From Fructilactobacillus florum DSM 22689 = JCM 16035 (lineage in GTDB: Bacteria; Bacillota; Bacilli; Lactobacillales; Lactobacillaceae), in contig NZ_AYZI01000003.1 of assembly GCF_001436645.1 (NCBI RefSeq), positions 62,001-126,000 of the forward strand: DNA of 64,000 nt. Direction: 5' to 3'. A model generated the notes under the pieces. That model was not told the origin of the DNA. It did not search any database and saw only the letters and a program-made list of their open reading frames with translations. The translations under genes and the position numbers were made by a program. Within the stretch, counting starts at the first letter, position 1, and each line of letters opens with the position of its first letter. Below are positions 29,017-37,647 of the stretch, piece by piece.

Positions 29017-29841
29017 TTAGCCAACTGTTCGAAGCGTCTGATAAGCCCGTTGTTGCACCGCTTTAATTGTATGCTGGCTACGATTTTCTGGTTGTGAACT
29101 TGATTGTAGATGTAATAAAAATTCAATATTCCCATGACCACCTGTAACTGGTGAGAAATCTAAATCCAAAACTGTAAAGCCAGCAGCCACTGCCAGTTCC
29201 ATCACATGTTCCAACACGGCTTGATGTGTCGCCGGATCTTTTACAATTCCGCGTTTTCCAACCTTACTTTTCCCAGCCTCAAACTGTGGCTTAACTAGGG
29301 CGACCACTTCACCATGAGGTTGCAAAATCTGCTTAAGGGGTGGAAAAATTAACTCTAGTGAAATAAAGGAGACATCGATTGAGGCAAAACTAGGCACCCC
29401 TTCCGTAAAATCAGCCCGCTTGCTATAACGAAAATTAGTGTTCTCCATAACAATCACACGAGGATCCGTCCGCAGTTTCCAGACCAACTGATTAGTTCCA
29501 ACATCAAGTGCATAGCTTTTAATCGCTCCTTGTTGGAGCATGACATCCGTAAAGCCGCCCGTTGAAGATCCGATATCCAAAACCACCTGATTCTTAACCG
29601 AAAGTGGAAAAACCTGAAAAGCCTTAGCTAGTTTCAGACCACCGCGACTAACATAGGGCAGTGCCGTTCCCTTCAAATGTAAAGAAATGTCTCTGGAAAT
29701 CTTAACGCCGGGCTTATCCAAGCGTTCTTCATTTTTTCCCAACACCTCGCCGGCCATGATTGCCCGTTTAGCTTGTTCCCTGCTAGGAAACAACCCTTGC
29801 TGGACGGCCAGCAGATCAACTCGTTCTTTTTCATTTGCCAT
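29017..29841 (-). CDS. tlyA: TlyA family rRNA (cytidine-2'-O)-methyltransferase
   Basis: Methylates rRNA ribose in the mycobacterial homologue; in lactobacilli the role is inferred. 274 aa. S4 RNA-binding domain in residues 5-65 (RVDLLAVQQGLFPSREQAK); FtsJ-like methyltransferase with VSRGGLKL (about 64-71) and LDIGSSTGGFTDVMLQ (about 88-103), then VALVKPQFEAG (about 186-196). Eleven bases after ispA. Confidence 0.94.
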   Translation of the reverse strand: MANEKERVDLLAVQQGLFPSREQAKRAIMAGEVLGKNEERLDKPGVKISRDISLHLKGTALPYVSRGGLKLAKAFQVFPLSVKNQVVLDIGSSTGGFTDVMLQQGAIKSYALDVGTNQLVWKLRTDPRVIVMENTNFRYSKRADFTEGVPSFASIDVSFISLELIFPPLKQILQPHGEVVALVKPQFEAGKSKVGKRGIVKDPATHQAVLEHVMELAVAAGFTVLDLDFSPVTGGHGNIEFLLHLQSSSQPENRSQHTIKAVQQRAYQTLRTVG

Positions 29842-29851
29842 TAATTTTTAC

Positions 29852-30709
29852 CTATATTTTAAAGTATGAGAAGAATGCTTGCAGTAATTCTGGGTGAGGA
29901 CAATCCTTAAGCGATGCTAAGGCCGTCTGTCCAGCAGTGATGGCTTGTTTTAGGCTTGCAACGGCTTGGCTACTTCCCAACCGATTCATGTAAGTATTTT
30001 TACCGGCATCTTCGTCACCGTTTTCACTATCTTTAATATCATCATAAATCTGAAAAGCCAGACCAAATTGCTCAGCGAAAATTGCTAGGGCCTGGTGCTC
30101 AGTTTTACTAACCCCAACTAGGAGCGCACCCGCTATCACACAATAATGAAACAACTCTCCCGTTTTTTGTCGATCCAGTTGCGCCAGTTCATCCGCATTT
30201 AGTGGCTGAGTTGCTGTCACATCGGTTACCTGTCCCGCTACCATTCCGAGCGGCCCAGCTGCAAGAGCTAGCTGACGCACCAAGGCAATGGCCACCTTTG
30301 GTTTCAATGATAGTGATGCTAACCAACCAAACGACAGGGTTAAAAGACCGTCGCCCGCCAAAACAGCAGTTGCTTGGTCAAATTGCTTATGGTTGGCAAG
30401 TCGACCACGTCGCATATCACTATCGTCCATTTCAGGCAGATCATCATGAATTAGCGAATAGGTGTGTAATAATTCAACGGCACTTGCCGCCTGCACGACC
30501 TCCTCGGTAATTGGATGCTGATAAGCTGCGATAACTGCCAACGTTAATAGCGGACGTAGCCGTTTCCCGCCGGCAAAAACAGAATAGCGCATCGCAGCTT
30601 CCAGCCGTTGATTAGCAGCGTTATTAGTTAGTTCGGCTTGCAAAGCCTGTTCAATTTTTGGCCGATATGTTTGTTCAAACTGGTGTAGATTTGTTCCTGA
30701 AGTTGTCAT
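29852..30709 (-). CDS. ispA: Polyprenyl synthetase (farnesyl/geranyl diphosphate synthase type)
   Basis: Joins isopentenyl diphosphate to allylic diphosphates for undecaprenol and quinone side chains. 285 aa. First Asp-rich motif DDLPEMDDSDMRRG (about 84-97), second DDIKDSENGD (about 223-232), and GGKRLRPLL (about 47-55). Start overlaps the xseB stop by one base. Confidence 0.93.
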   Translation of the reverse strand: MTTSGTNLHQFEQTYRPKIEQALQAELTNNAANQRLEAAMRYSVFAGGKRLRPLLTLAVIAAYQHPITEEVVQAASAVELLHTYSLIHDDLPEMDDSDMRRGRLANHKQFDQATAVLAGDGLLTLSFGWLASLSLKPKVAIALVRQLALAAGPLGMVAGQVTDVTATQPLNADELAQLDRQKTGELFHYCVIAGALLVGVSKTEHQALAIFAEQFGLAFQIYDDIKDSENGDEDAGKNTYMNRLGSSQAVASLKQAITAGQTALASLKDCPHPELLQAFFSYFKI

Positions 30710-31002
30710 TAGAACGGATCCGCCTCATCATCGGTCTGGTCATCGTGACCGTTGCTATTATCGGCTGCCTGGTCATATCCCCGATCACGCTTAAAGGGAA
30801 CTTCTTCACCAGAACTTGTTTCCATTTTTGCCAAAGTTTGTTTCGCATTGGTTAGGGTTTTTTCAAGTTTATTACTTAACTCAACGCCCTTTTGATATTC
30901 CGTCAATGCTTTTTCCAGCGGAATATCACCAGTTTGCAATTCTTCAACGATCTTTTCCAAATTTTGCATGTTTGCTTCAAATGAAGCTTCTTCTGCTACC
31001 AT
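30709..31002 (-). CDS. xseB: Exodeoxyribonuclease VII small subunit
   Basis: Small subunit that tethers and regulates XseA. 97 aa, slightly longer than usual because of an acidic C-terminal tail (DQTDDEADPF). The family core is SFEANMQNLEKIVEELQTGD and the helix LEKALTEYQKGVEL. Lies one base after the xseA stop. Confidence 0.95.
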   Translation of the reverse strand: MVAEEASFEANMQNLEKIVEELQTGDIPLEKALTEYQKGVELSNKLEKTLTNAKQTLAKMETSSGEEVPFKRDRGYDQAADNSNGHDDQTDDEADPF

Positions 31003-31003
31003 A

Positions 31004-32350
31004 CTAATCCACCTTTTTTGAATTAATTTCCTTTACAACTGCCGAAACAGTTCCATCACTAAAGTTAATTTGCAAAGGAGCTCCGGGCTCTAACTGCTTC
31101 ACTGATTTAACCAATCGTTGTTGTTGATCACGAACCAGACTATAGCCACGTTGCATCACTTTAAGCGGACTCAGGTGATGCAGTGCTCGTTGCTGGTTAT
31201 TTAATCTCACCTCAGAGCGTTCTACCTGTCGAATAATTCCTTGAGTGAGATTCTGCTGTAAATTATCTAGGTGCTCGGCTTGCATCTGACACGCCGGTTC
31301 GGGGGAAACCGACCTTAGGTTATTTACTAACTGATTTAACGAATCCACTCGTTTGGAAAAATCAGTTTGAAAACTTTGTGATAGCTTTTCCAACAACAAA
31401 TCCCGTTGCTGAACATACCCTTCATACAACCGCTCGGGATGCTGTAGCACATAAGATTTTTTAACTTGTTCCAACCGTTGCTGGTGGAGTTGCACTACAC
31501 TATTAATCAAATTATCAAGCTGTTGTCGCTTGGTTCTAATTTGGGCTAACACATCCAACAAGACTGGTGAAGCCAATACTCCTGCCTGAGTTGGGGTTGA
31601 AGCGCGCACATCCGCAACTAAATCAGCAATTGTATTATCCGTTTGGTGCCCAACAGAAGAAATCACTGGAACCCGGCTTGCAAAAATTGCTTGGGCTACC
31701 ACTTCCTCATTGAAAGGCCATAAATCTTCGATCGAGCCCCCACCCCGACCAATAATCAACGTATCAAAAGTACCAGCTTGATTCACCCGTTCAATTTGTT
31801 TAGCGATAGTTGCTGCGGCCTGATCTCCTTGCACAGCTGCTGGAAATAACACCACTTGAATCAACGGATCACGCTTGCGAACGGCATCGATAATATCACG
31901 AATCACGGCCCCACTTTCTGAGGTAACCACCGCAATGCGTTTTGGATAAGCTGGTAATGGTTGCTTATGAGATTGTGCAAATAATCCCGCTTGCTCTAAC
32001 TTGCGCTTTAATTGTACATAGGCTGCATAAAGATTTCCAACCCCATCTGGTTCCATGGAGTCTAGATAAATTTGGTACTGACCACTTCGTTCAAAGGTCG
32101 ATACTCGTCCAGTGACTAAAACCTTCATGCCTTCTTCGGGTTGAAATTTTATTTTGCTAAAAGCGCCTTTCCACATGACCGCACTAATGACTGCCTGACT
32201 ATCTTTCAAACTAAAGTATTGATGCCCAGGGCGTTTTCGCCAATTAGAGATTTCTCCAATTAGGTAAACCCGATGGAGATATGGATCCTGTTCAAACTTT
32301 TGTTTAATGTATTGATTTAAAGCACTCACCGTTAGATACTCGTGTGCCAT
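31004..32350 (-). CDS. xseA: Exodeoxyribonuclease VII large subunit
   Basis: Degrades single-stranded DNA to oligonucleotides. Start ATG 32350 (MAHEYLTVSALNQYIK), six bases after GGGAGG; 448 aa. N-terminal OB fold (GEISNWRKRPGHQYFSLKD); catalytic domain with TSESGAVIRDI (about 144-154), GRGGGSIEDLWPFNEE (about 195-210) and SSVGHQTDNTIAD (about 225-237). The folD stop is just upstream. Confidence 0.96.
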   Translation of the reverse strand: MAHEYLTVSALNQYIKQKFEQDPYLHRVYLIGEISNWRKRPGHQYFSLKDSQAVISAVMWKGAFSKIKFQPEEGMKVLVTGRVSTFERSGQYQIYLDSMEPDGVGNLYAAYVQLKRKLEQAGLFAQSHKQPLPAYPKRIAVVTSESGAVIRDIIDAVRKRDPLIQVVLFPAAVQGDQAAATIAKQIERVNQAGTFDTLIIGRGGGSIEDLWPFNEEVVAQAIFASRVPVISSVGHQTDNTIADLVADVRASTPTQAGVLASPVLLDVLAQIRTKRQQLDNLINSVVQLHQQRLEQVKKSYVLQHPERLYEGYVQQRDLLLEKLSQSFQTDFSKRVDSLNQLVNNLRSVSPEPACQMQAEHLDNLQQNLTQGIIRQVERSEVRLNNQQRALHHLSPLKVMQRGYSLVRDQQQRLVKSVKQLEPGAPLQINFSDGTVSAVVKEINSKKVD

Positions 32351-32351
32351 C

Positions 32352-33203
32352 CTATTCCTCCCACTCACACATTGCGACGGTCTGTTGCATCAACATTGCA
32401 ATCGTCATGGGTCCAACGCCACCGGGAACCGGCGTTAAAAATCCCACTTGTGACAGTTCATCATCATAAGCAACATCACCAATCAAATGCTGATCTTGAT
32501 CTAAGTTTTGACCCACATCAACGACACAAGCTCCCTGCTTAAAGTCTGCAGTTGTTACGGTGCCTGAGTGACCGGTGGCTACAATTACGACATCAGCATT
32601 CTTAGTGTAAGTGCGTAGGTTAATCGTTTGTTGGTGAAGAATTGAAACGCTCGCATTGGCATTCAGTAAAAGCGCTAGCAATGGTTTGCCAACGATTGCA
32701 CTTCGACCAATCACCACCACTTGTTTTCCCGCCAATGGAATTCGGTAATGATTTAGCAAGGTCATAATCCCTAAGGGGGTACAAGCGACTGGATAGTTTC
32801 CCGGTAGATTTAAAAATAACTTTCCAACGTTAACTGGATGAAAACCATCAACATCCTTACGAGGAGCAATGGTCGCAATTATTCGGTCAAATCGCAACTC
32901 ACCTGGCAGCGGTGCCTGCACCAAAATAGCATTAATCTTCTGATTTTCATTTAATTGGTTAATTTGCTTAATTATTGCAGCTTCAGTTGTGGTCGCAGAA
33001 AACCGATATAATTCCGAATGGATTCCCAGCCGTTGCGCCTGACGTTCTTTCATACGAACGTATCGTTCACTGGCAGGATTTTCACCAACGATCAAAACAG
33101 CTAATCCAGGGGTCCGTCCTTGTTGTGCTAGGTGTTCCACCCGTTGCTTGGTTGCTTGATTAATCAATTGGGCTACTACCCGTCCATCTATCCTTTCCAC
33201 CAT
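32352..33203 (-). CDS. folD: Bifunctional methylenetetrahydrofolate dehydrogenase/cyclohydrolase
   Basis: Interconverts methylene-, methenyl- and 10-formyl-THF, supplying purines and Fmt. 283 aa. Catalytic region YVRMKERQAQRLGI (about 47-60, with Lys and Tyr); VQAPLPGEL (about 96-104; families usually have VQLPLP); PCTPLG-like VACTPLGIM (about 138-146); NADP site GRSAIVGKPL (about 164-173). Strong GGAGGGTG before ATG 33203. The 90-base upstream gap holds promoter-like boxes I cannot choose between. Confidence 0.95.
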   Translation of the reverse strand: MVERIDGRVVAQLINQATKQRVEHLAQQGRTPGLAVLIVGENPASERYVRMKERQAQRLGIHSELYRFSATTTEAAIIKQINQLNENQKINAILVQAPLPGELRFDRIIATIAPRKDVDGFHPVNVGKLFLNLPGNYPVACTPLGIMTLLNHYRIPLAGKQVVVIGRSAIVGKPLLALLLNANASVSILHQQTINLRTYTKNADVVIVATGHSGTVTTADFKQGACVVDVGQNLDQDQHLIGDVAYDDELSQVGFLTPVPGGVGPMTIAMLMQQTVAMCEWEE

Positions 33204-33270
33204 TCAATTCCACCCTCCTTTTCTAATATTTTTAGTTTAGCATACTATCAAATTACGCGGATAGGAGAAC

Positions 33271-33295
33271 AAAAAAAGAACCTTAGAAAGGTTCT
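33271..33295 (-). terminator. Intrinsic terminator after nusB
   Basis: AGAACCTT, three-base loop, AAGGTTCT, then seven T on the minus strand; it overlaps the nusB stop. Confidence 0.85.
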
Positions 33296-33695
33296 ATTTA
33301 ATGCTACGATCCAAGACGGCATTAACAAAGTTTACCGTTTGCTCATCACTATATTTTTTGGCAAGCTCAAGCGCCTCATTAATGGCCACCTTAGGGGGTA
33401 AATCAGTTACAAATTTAATTTCAAACAAAGCCAGCTCTAAGATGACAAGAGCTGGACGACTAATCCGATCTAACTGCCAGCCACTAGCTAGATATTCCTG
33501 CAATTGCTGACGTAACTCTGGCTGATGTTCATGGACCCCCTTAACTAATTCCTGAAAATACGGGGGCACGATCGCTTGGTTATCATCAGCTGCCAACTGT
33601 TGATAAAACTCCTGTGCATCAAGTTCCGGGTTGCTCTCCTGAGCAAATAAGGTTTGAAAAGCTCGCTCACGAATCTGATGACGATTAATTTTCAC
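33294..33695 (-). CDS. nusB: Transcription antitermination factor NusB
   Basis: Binds boxA RNA with S10 in rRNA antitermination. 133 aa from GTG 33695 (M-KINRHQIRERAFQTLFA), which overlaps the yqhY stop; an ATG four codons earlier (33707) is possible. All-helical fold with ILELALFEI, the family's VAINEALELAKKY (about 100-112) and FVNAVLD near the end. Confidence 0.93.
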   Translation of the reverse strand: MKINRHQIRERAFQTLFAQESNPELDAQEFYQQLAADDNQAIVPPYFQELVKGVHEHQPELRQQLQEYLASGWQLDRISRPALVILELALFEIKFVTDLPPKVAINEALELAKKYSDEQTVNFVNAVLDRSIK

Positions 33696-34122
33696 GGTCA
33701 CCACCATCAATTGTAAATAATTGATCCAGATCCACTTTCGGTGTTTTCTCTGGAACAATTCCTTCTACATGTACGTTGACAGTCGCCACCTGCAAATCAG
33801 TCATAAACAAGAGCTGTTGGCGAACTTGATCTTGGATTTTTAATGCAATCTTTGGAACCGAAACGCCATAATCCAAGTAAACGAAAACATCAACATTTAA
33901 ATTCTGGTCTTCGTCAAACCGCAATGTAATTCCTTGACTACGTTCTTTTCGACCAAAAATCCCCTTCACACTAGCAGAAAAGGTCCCTTGCATCCGATTA
34001 ACTCCCTCAACATGGTTAGCCGCAATGCCAGCAATCACTTCAATAACCTGAGGTGCTACCTCGATCTGACCGAGGTCATTTTCTTTCGTTGTTAACTTCA
34101 TAAATTGTTCATCTGCTGCCAT
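33685..34122 (-). CDS. Asp23/Gls24 family protein (YqhY)
   Basis: Second Asp23-family protein of the window, 145 aa. In B. subtilis the homologue affects acetyl-CoA carboxylase activity; here only family membership is seen. Pattern QVIEVIAGIAANHVEGV (about 23-39) and VDVFVYLDYGVSVPKIA (about 81-97) matches the YloU protein elsewhere in this window. Strong GGGAGG before ATG. Lies between efp and nusB as usual. Confidence 0.92.
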   Translation of the reverse strand: MAADEQFMKLTTKENDLGQIEVAPQVIEVIAGIAANHVEGVNRMQGTFSASVKGIFGRKERSQGITLRFDEDQNLNVDVFVYLDYGVSVPKIALKIQDQVRQQLLFMTDLQVATVNVHVEGIVPEKTPKVDLDQLFTIDGGDREN

Positions 34123-34158
34123 GATTGTAACCTCCCATCTGAATCTTGAGGAATCTGC

Positions 34159-34725
34159 TTATTTGCCCCGAGAAATATACGTTCCATCAGTTGAATTAAT
34201 CACTAACTTGTCACCCTGGTTAACAAAAAATGGTACTTGCAAAGTGAGACCGGTCGTCATTGTGGCTGGCTTCGAGCCACCAGAAGCCGTATCACCCTTA
34301 ATTCCAGGCTCCGTTTCAGCAACCTCCAGAGTGACGGTCTTTGGAACATCAATTCCAATAGTTTCACCCTCATATTGCATGATCTGAACTTCCATGTTGG
34401 GTTGCAAGTATTTCATTGCTCCCTCAGCTGCCTCACGTGGAATTGTAATTTGATCGTAAGTCTCCACGTTCATAAATACTAATCCATTTCCATCATCATA
34501 CAAATACTGCATTGTACTTGTATCAATTTCGGCTTTGTCGACTTTAGCACCTGAACGGAAGGTTTTTTCTTGAACGGCACCGGTTCGCAAGTTCTTAAGC
34601 TTAGTTCTAACAAAGGCGCCCCCCTTGCCGGGTTTTACATGTTGAAAATCAATAATTTTCCAAATCGCATTTTCAAAACCAATGGTAAGTCCTGTCTTAA
34701 ATTTTGCAGTTGAAATCGTAGCCAT
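34159..34725 (-). CDS. efp: Elongation factor P
   Basis: Rescues ribosomes stalled at polyproline. Start ATG 34725 ([10 protein letters not shown]) with GGAGG; 188 aa. Three-domain fold: KOW-like N-terminus with the loop [12 protein letters not shown] (about 29-40; the tip Lys32-like position is KPGKGGA, a Lys at position 34), then the two OB domains ending [16 protein letters not shown]. The lysine is unmodified or modified by an unknown route here; no modification genes are nearby. Confidence 0.95.
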   Translation of the reverse strand: MATISTAKFKTGLTIGFENAIWKIIDFQHVKPGKGGAFVRTKLKNLRTGAVQEKTFRSGAKVDKAEIDTSTMQYLYDDGNGLVFMNVETYDQITIPREAAEGAMKYLQPNMEVQIMQYEGETIGIDVPKTVTLEVAETEPGIKGDTASGGSKPATMTTGLTLQVPFFVNQGDKLVINSTDGTYISRGK

Positions 34726-34749
34726 CGTCAAGCCTCCTAAATTATTTAT

Positions 34750-34779
34750 ATCATAGCAAGTTACCCGGTAAAAAGGCAA
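34750..34779 (-). promoter_or_regulatory. Promoter of efp-yqhY-nusB
   Basis: Minus strand: TTGCCT (34774-34779), 18 bases, TATGAT (34750-34755), directly after the rpmA terminator. Confidence 0.58.
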
Positions 34780-34796
34780 GCCTGCCACTGACAAGT

Positions 34797-34823
34797 AAAA
34801 AGGACCTACTAGCCAGCAGGTCC
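34797..34823 (-). terminator. Intrinsic terminator after rpmA
   Basis: GGACCT with AGGTCC plus two more pairs around a short loop, then five T on the minus strand. Confidence 0.82.
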
Positions 34824-34836
34824 AATTTAAACTTAT

Positions 34837-35133
34837 TTACTTAGTAGCAGTTTCAGCTTCTGGATAAACAGAAACCTGCCGTTTGTCTCTACCCATACGT
34901 TCGAAACGAACAATGCCGTCCACTAATGCGAATAAAGTATCATCTGAACCGCGTTTTACATTTTTACCGGGGTAAATATGCGTCCCGCGTTGCCGATAAA
35001 TAATCGAACCAGTCGTTACCGCAGATCCGTCAGCTGCCTTAGTTCCTAGTCGCCGACCAGCAGAATCACGTCCGTTGGATGAGGAACCACCAGTTTTATG
35101 GTGAGAGAAGAATTGTAGATCCATTTTTAACAT
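34837..35133 (-). CDS. rpmA: 50S ribosomal protein L27 with cleavable N-terminus
   Basis: L27 reaches the peptidyl transferase centre. Start ATG 35133, with GGAGGTG upstream; 98 aa. The first nine residues MLKMDLQFF form the Firmicute-type leader that is removed so that the mature protein starts at Ser10 (SHHKTGGSS). The neighbour prp encodes the protease. The rest ([29 protein letters not shown]) is typical. Confidence 0.97.
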   Translation of the reverse strand: MLKMDLQFFSHHKTGGSSSNGRDSAGRRLGTKAADGSAVTTGSIIYRQRGTHIYPGKNVKRGSDDTLFALVDGIVRFERMGRDKRQVSVYPEAETATK

Positions 35134-35152
35134 TAGGAATACACCTCCATAT

Positions 35153-35476
35153 TTATGATTGTAATGTAACATAGTCTTGATATTCATTAGCAATTTCAGC
35201 TAAACCAAGTTGTAAATTCTGTAATAGAATCTGACCTCGCTGATTCTTTTGTTCAACCGCTGATAATTGAACGGCCAGATAACCACCTTGGGTTTCATTT
35301 TGGTCAATTTGTGGATGCAATCCAGCAATTTGACTCAAACTGTTAGCCGTAGTAATCGTTAGCGCTGAAACGGCTGCACAAACAATATCTTGCCCGTAAG
35401 CAGCGGCATCAGCATGACCAGTAATCACAAAGCCACTCAAACCGTACTTGGTTTTTTTAATCTGGGCTTTAATCAT
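35153..35476 (-). CDS. prp: Ribosomal-processing cysteine protease Prp
   Basis: Cleaves the N-terminal leader of L27. 107 aa. Catalytic pair is visible: His21 in ITGHAD and Cys33 in [12 protein letters not shown]. It lies between rplU and rpmA, 5 and 19 bases from them, so enzyme and substrate are co-transcribed. Confidence 0.95.
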   Translation of the reverse strand: MIKAQIKKTKYGLSGFVITGHADAAAYGQDIVCAAVSALTITTANSLSQIAGLHPQIDQNETQGGYLAVQLSAVEQKNQRGQILLQNLQLGLAEIANEYQDYVTLQS

Positions 35477-35481
35477 GCCGG

Positions 35482-35790
35482 TTAGGCGTTAATCTTTTCA
35501 ATCTTAAGTTTAGTATATGGTTGCCGATGTCCTTTTTTGGACTGAGCTCCCTTTTTAGGTTTGTAGCGGAAAATCGTAATCTTTTTGTCTTTGCCCTGTT
35601 TTTCAACAGTAGCCTCAACCGTAGCTCCGGAAACAACTGGAGTTCCTACTTGGGCATGATCACCACCAACAAACACGACTTGATCAAACACAACCTGATC
35701 ACCAGCTTGTGCCTCTAATTTTTCAACAAAAATCGAATCGCCTTCGGCAACTTTATACTGTTTACCACCTGTAACAATAATTGCGTACAT
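35482..35790 (-). CDS. rplU: 50S ribosomal protein L21
   Basis: Large-subunit protein binding 23S rRNA, 102 aa. Marks: [18 protein letters not shown] (1-18), VTFDQV-like [13 protein letters not shown], and the basic C-terminus [16 protein letters not shown]. First gene of rplU-prp-rpmA, preceded by a structured leader and a strong promoter. Confidence 0.97.
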   Translation of the reverse strand: MYAIIVTGGKQYKVAEGDSIFVEKLEAQAGDQVVFDQVVFVGGDHAQVGTPVVSGATVEATVEKQGKDKKITIFRYKPKKGAQSKKGHRQPYTKLKIEKINA

Positions 35791-35903
35791 ACAAATGCAC
35801 CTCCTTGGAATAAAATCTGCTTAGACTCGCCAGAAATAAGTGTCACTTGGAACTTAAAACTCATCCTGAGCGGTTGTAGCTGTGGAAGTCCACAAGTACA
35901 ACG
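35791..35903 (-). ncRNA. Candidate L21 (rplU) leader RNA
   Basis: About 113 bases from the predicted start site to rplU. It carries a strong hairpin TTGTA-TGTGGA with TCCACA-TACAA (35880-35901 region) followed by a second segment CGCTCAGGATGAG. L21 leaders are known in Firmicutes at this place. Assignment rests on position and hairpin only. Confidence 0.42.
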
Positions 35904-35909
35904 TCTCAT

Positions 35910-35938
35910 AGTATAACAAACAACTGACACATCGTCAA
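35910..35938 (-). promoter_or_regulatory. Promoter of rplU-prp-rpmA
   Basis: Minus strand: TTGACG (35933-35938), 17 bases, TATACT (35910-35915). The -35 box lies within the arm of the tRNA terminator. Confidence 0.78.
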
Positions 35939-35982
35939 AATAAAAAGAACTTGGTAACAAGTTCTTTTTATTTTGACGATGT
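35929..35982 (-). terminator. Terminator of tRNA-Arg, a 25-bp perfect inverted repeat
   Basis: Arms 35929-35953 and 35958-35982 are exact complements around loop GTAA; inner part AAAAAGAACTTG...CAAGTTCTTTTT then T-rich. The right arm runs two or three bases into the tRNA 3' end. Confidence 0.85.
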
Positions 35983-36053
35983 CGCAGGAGCGATTCGAAC
36001 GCTCGACCCACGGTTTAGAAGACCGTTGCTCTATCCAACTGGGCTACTGCGAC
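35980..36053 (-). tRNA. tRNA-Arg (anticodon TCT)
   Basis: Read on the minus strand: acceptor GTCGCAG pairs with CTGCGAC; D arm GCCC-AGTTGGAT-AGAGC; anticodon stem ACGGT/ACCGT with loop CTTCTAA, so anticodon TCT (reads AGA/AGG); T arm GAGCG-TTCGAAT-CGCTC; discriminator A. CCA is not encoded. 74 bases. Confidence 0.95.
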
Positions 36054-36075
36054 AAATTAAAAATTAACAAACTTG

Positions 36076-36104
36076 ATTATATTAATTTCTACGCTAGAAG
36101 TCAA
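36076..36104 (-). promoter_or_regulatory. Promoter of tRNA-Arg
   Basis: Minus strand: TTGACT (36099-36104), 17 bases, TATAAT (36076-36081). Confidence 0.83.
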
Positions 36105-36118
36105 TAATTTATGTGAGG

Positions 36119-36640
36119 TTATTCCCCTTCATGATTTACCATCTGTGCCGTTTTTTCAGTTACCTGTGCTAATAATTCAGCAACCAAGGCCTCTGGTTGA
36201 TACCCATCATCAACTAAGCCCCATTTCAAAAACAATTGCCAAGCATGCTGAAAGCAATCTTGATCGTGCTGATAGTAGGCTTTTAACAACATATTTTTGA
36301 TTGCTAAATATAAAGTAATCTGTTTGGGATTATCATCAACTGGAAGTTGCTGGATCTTAGCAAGCCCGGTTGACGACAGCTGTATTTGTTGGTTCCAGTG
36401 CAACAACGTTGCTAACAACACAAAAGTTTTCAGTGCTTCCAGGTACGCCTGCTTGGCAGTGCGTCCAGAATTTGTGCTACCACCCCCTAGACGCTTCGTC
36501 TTGGCAAAATCGGCCAAGTTAAGATCTAAATCAAAAAGTGCCGCTGCAAGATGTTGTCCCGTGCCCCAAGCTCGTTGTTGTTTTGTATCAACCGTGCGAT
36601 AGTAATTGATAATAGCGGTCTGTAATTTTTCAAACTCCAC
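36119..36640 (-). CDS. Uncharacterised protein, mostly helical
   Basis: 173 aa; I do not recognise the family. No signal peptide, membrane segment or known catalytic motif is visible. The N-terminal half is MEFEKLQTAIINYYRTVDTK, then an acidic/hydrophobic LFDLDLNLADFAKTK and a glycine-rich GGGSTNSG loop (about 52-59); the rest looks like helices rich in Leu, Gln and His. GTG 36640 lies one base after the miaA stop with GGAG eight bases before, so it is co-translated with miaA. Confidence 0.8.
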   Translation of the reverse strand: MEFEKLQTAIINYYRTVDTKQQRAWGTGQHLAAALFDLDLNLADFAKTKRLGGGSTNSGRTAKQAYLEALKTFVLLATLLHWNQQIQLSSTGLAKIQQLPVDDNPKQITLYLAIKNMLLKAYYQHDQDCFQHAWQLFLKWGLVDDGYQPEALVAELLAQVTEKTAQMVNHEGE

Positions 36641-36641
36641 G

Positions 36642-37559
36642 TCAAAAACTCCAATCTGTAATCAAAGATTCAATTTTTGCTAATTGTTCCGGTTGTTCAT
36701 AAAGTTGAAACCAGTGAACATTCATTTTATTACGGTACCAAGTCAGTTGACGTTTAGCATAGTGCCTCGTATCTTTTTTAATCTGCTCTACCGTTGCTGG
36801 TAAAGATTGTTGCCGCTTAAAATATGCTTCAAATTCATGATACCCAATTCCGTGACTAGCAGGTAGGCTACTGCCCCCTTGTTCCTGAAGCCACTGATTT
36901 TCTGCTAAGAGTCCCTGCTGCATCATCACCTCGACTCGCTGATTAATTCGTTGATACAATTTCGACCGATCACCAGTTAGACCAACTAAACCTGCATCGT
37001 AAGCAGATCCATGATTTACCTGTTCACTCGGACGTTTGTGGGTGGTATTCCAAATTTCTAAAGCACGAAAAAGCCGACGTTGGTTGGTTGGTGCGATTTT
37101 TTGCGCTGTCAGCGGATCAATTTGATAAAGTTCATCCCATAGCGACTGTAGTCCTTGGGTTTGACTCCGTTCTAACAGCTGTTGCTGGACACGGCGATCA
37201 GTGCTCTGCTCGCCACCAAATGCTAACCCATCCAAAAGGGCTTGCAAATAATAACCTGTCCCGCCAGCGATAATTGGTAACCGGTGACGTTCATGGATCT
37301 CGGTAATGAGTCGACGCGCCGCCGTTACAAATTGTGTAACGGAATATTGCTGATCAACGTTAATGATATCAATAAGATGATGAGGGACTCCTTGCCGTTT
37401 CGAAGGGGGGATTTTAGCAGTTCCTACATCAAGATGGCGATATACCTGCATCGAATCTCCCGAAATAATTTCGCCCTGATATTTTTGTGCTAAATGAACT
37501 GCGAGATCGCTTTTTCCGACTGCAGTTGGTCCTACTATGGCTAGGACTTTAATTGTCAT
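36642..37559 (-). CDS. miaA: tRNA dimethylallyltransferase
   Basis: Adds the isopentenyl group to A37 of tRNAs reading UNN codons. 305 aa. P-loop GPTAVGKSDLAV (10-21); SGDSMQVYRHLDVGTAK (about 35-51) with the catalytic Asp; GGTGYYLQALL (about 99-109); RRLFRALEI (about 160-168). GGAG precedes ATG 37559. Divergent from the DUF3042 gene. Confidence 0.96.
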   Translation of the reverse strand: MTIKVLAIVGPTAVGKSDLAVHLAQKYQGEIISGDSMQVYRHLDVGTAKIPPSKRQGVPHHLIDIINVDQQYSVTQFVTAARRLITEIHERHRLPIIAGGTGYYLQALLDGLAFGGEQSTDRRVQQQLLERSQTQGLQSLWDELYQIDPLTAQKIAPTNQRRLFRALEIWNTTHKRPSEQVNHGSAYDAGLVGLTGDRSKLYQRINQRVEVMMQQGLLAENQWLQEQGGSSLPASHGIGYHEFEAYFKRQQSLPATVEQIKKDTRHYAKRQLTWYRNKMNVHWFQLYEQPEQLAKIESLITDWSF

Positions 37560-37647
37560 TAAACATCACTCCTGCCTGAAATTTTGAACTGGATATCTGC
37601 TTAAAACTATTGCATAATAGATGATGAATCCAGAAGGGGGAATTATC

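Noticed and set aside
35715-36011. A 98-codon frame crossing the rplU leader and the tRNA terminator
   Set aside because: It covers a promoter, a terminator and tRNA bases and has no family match.
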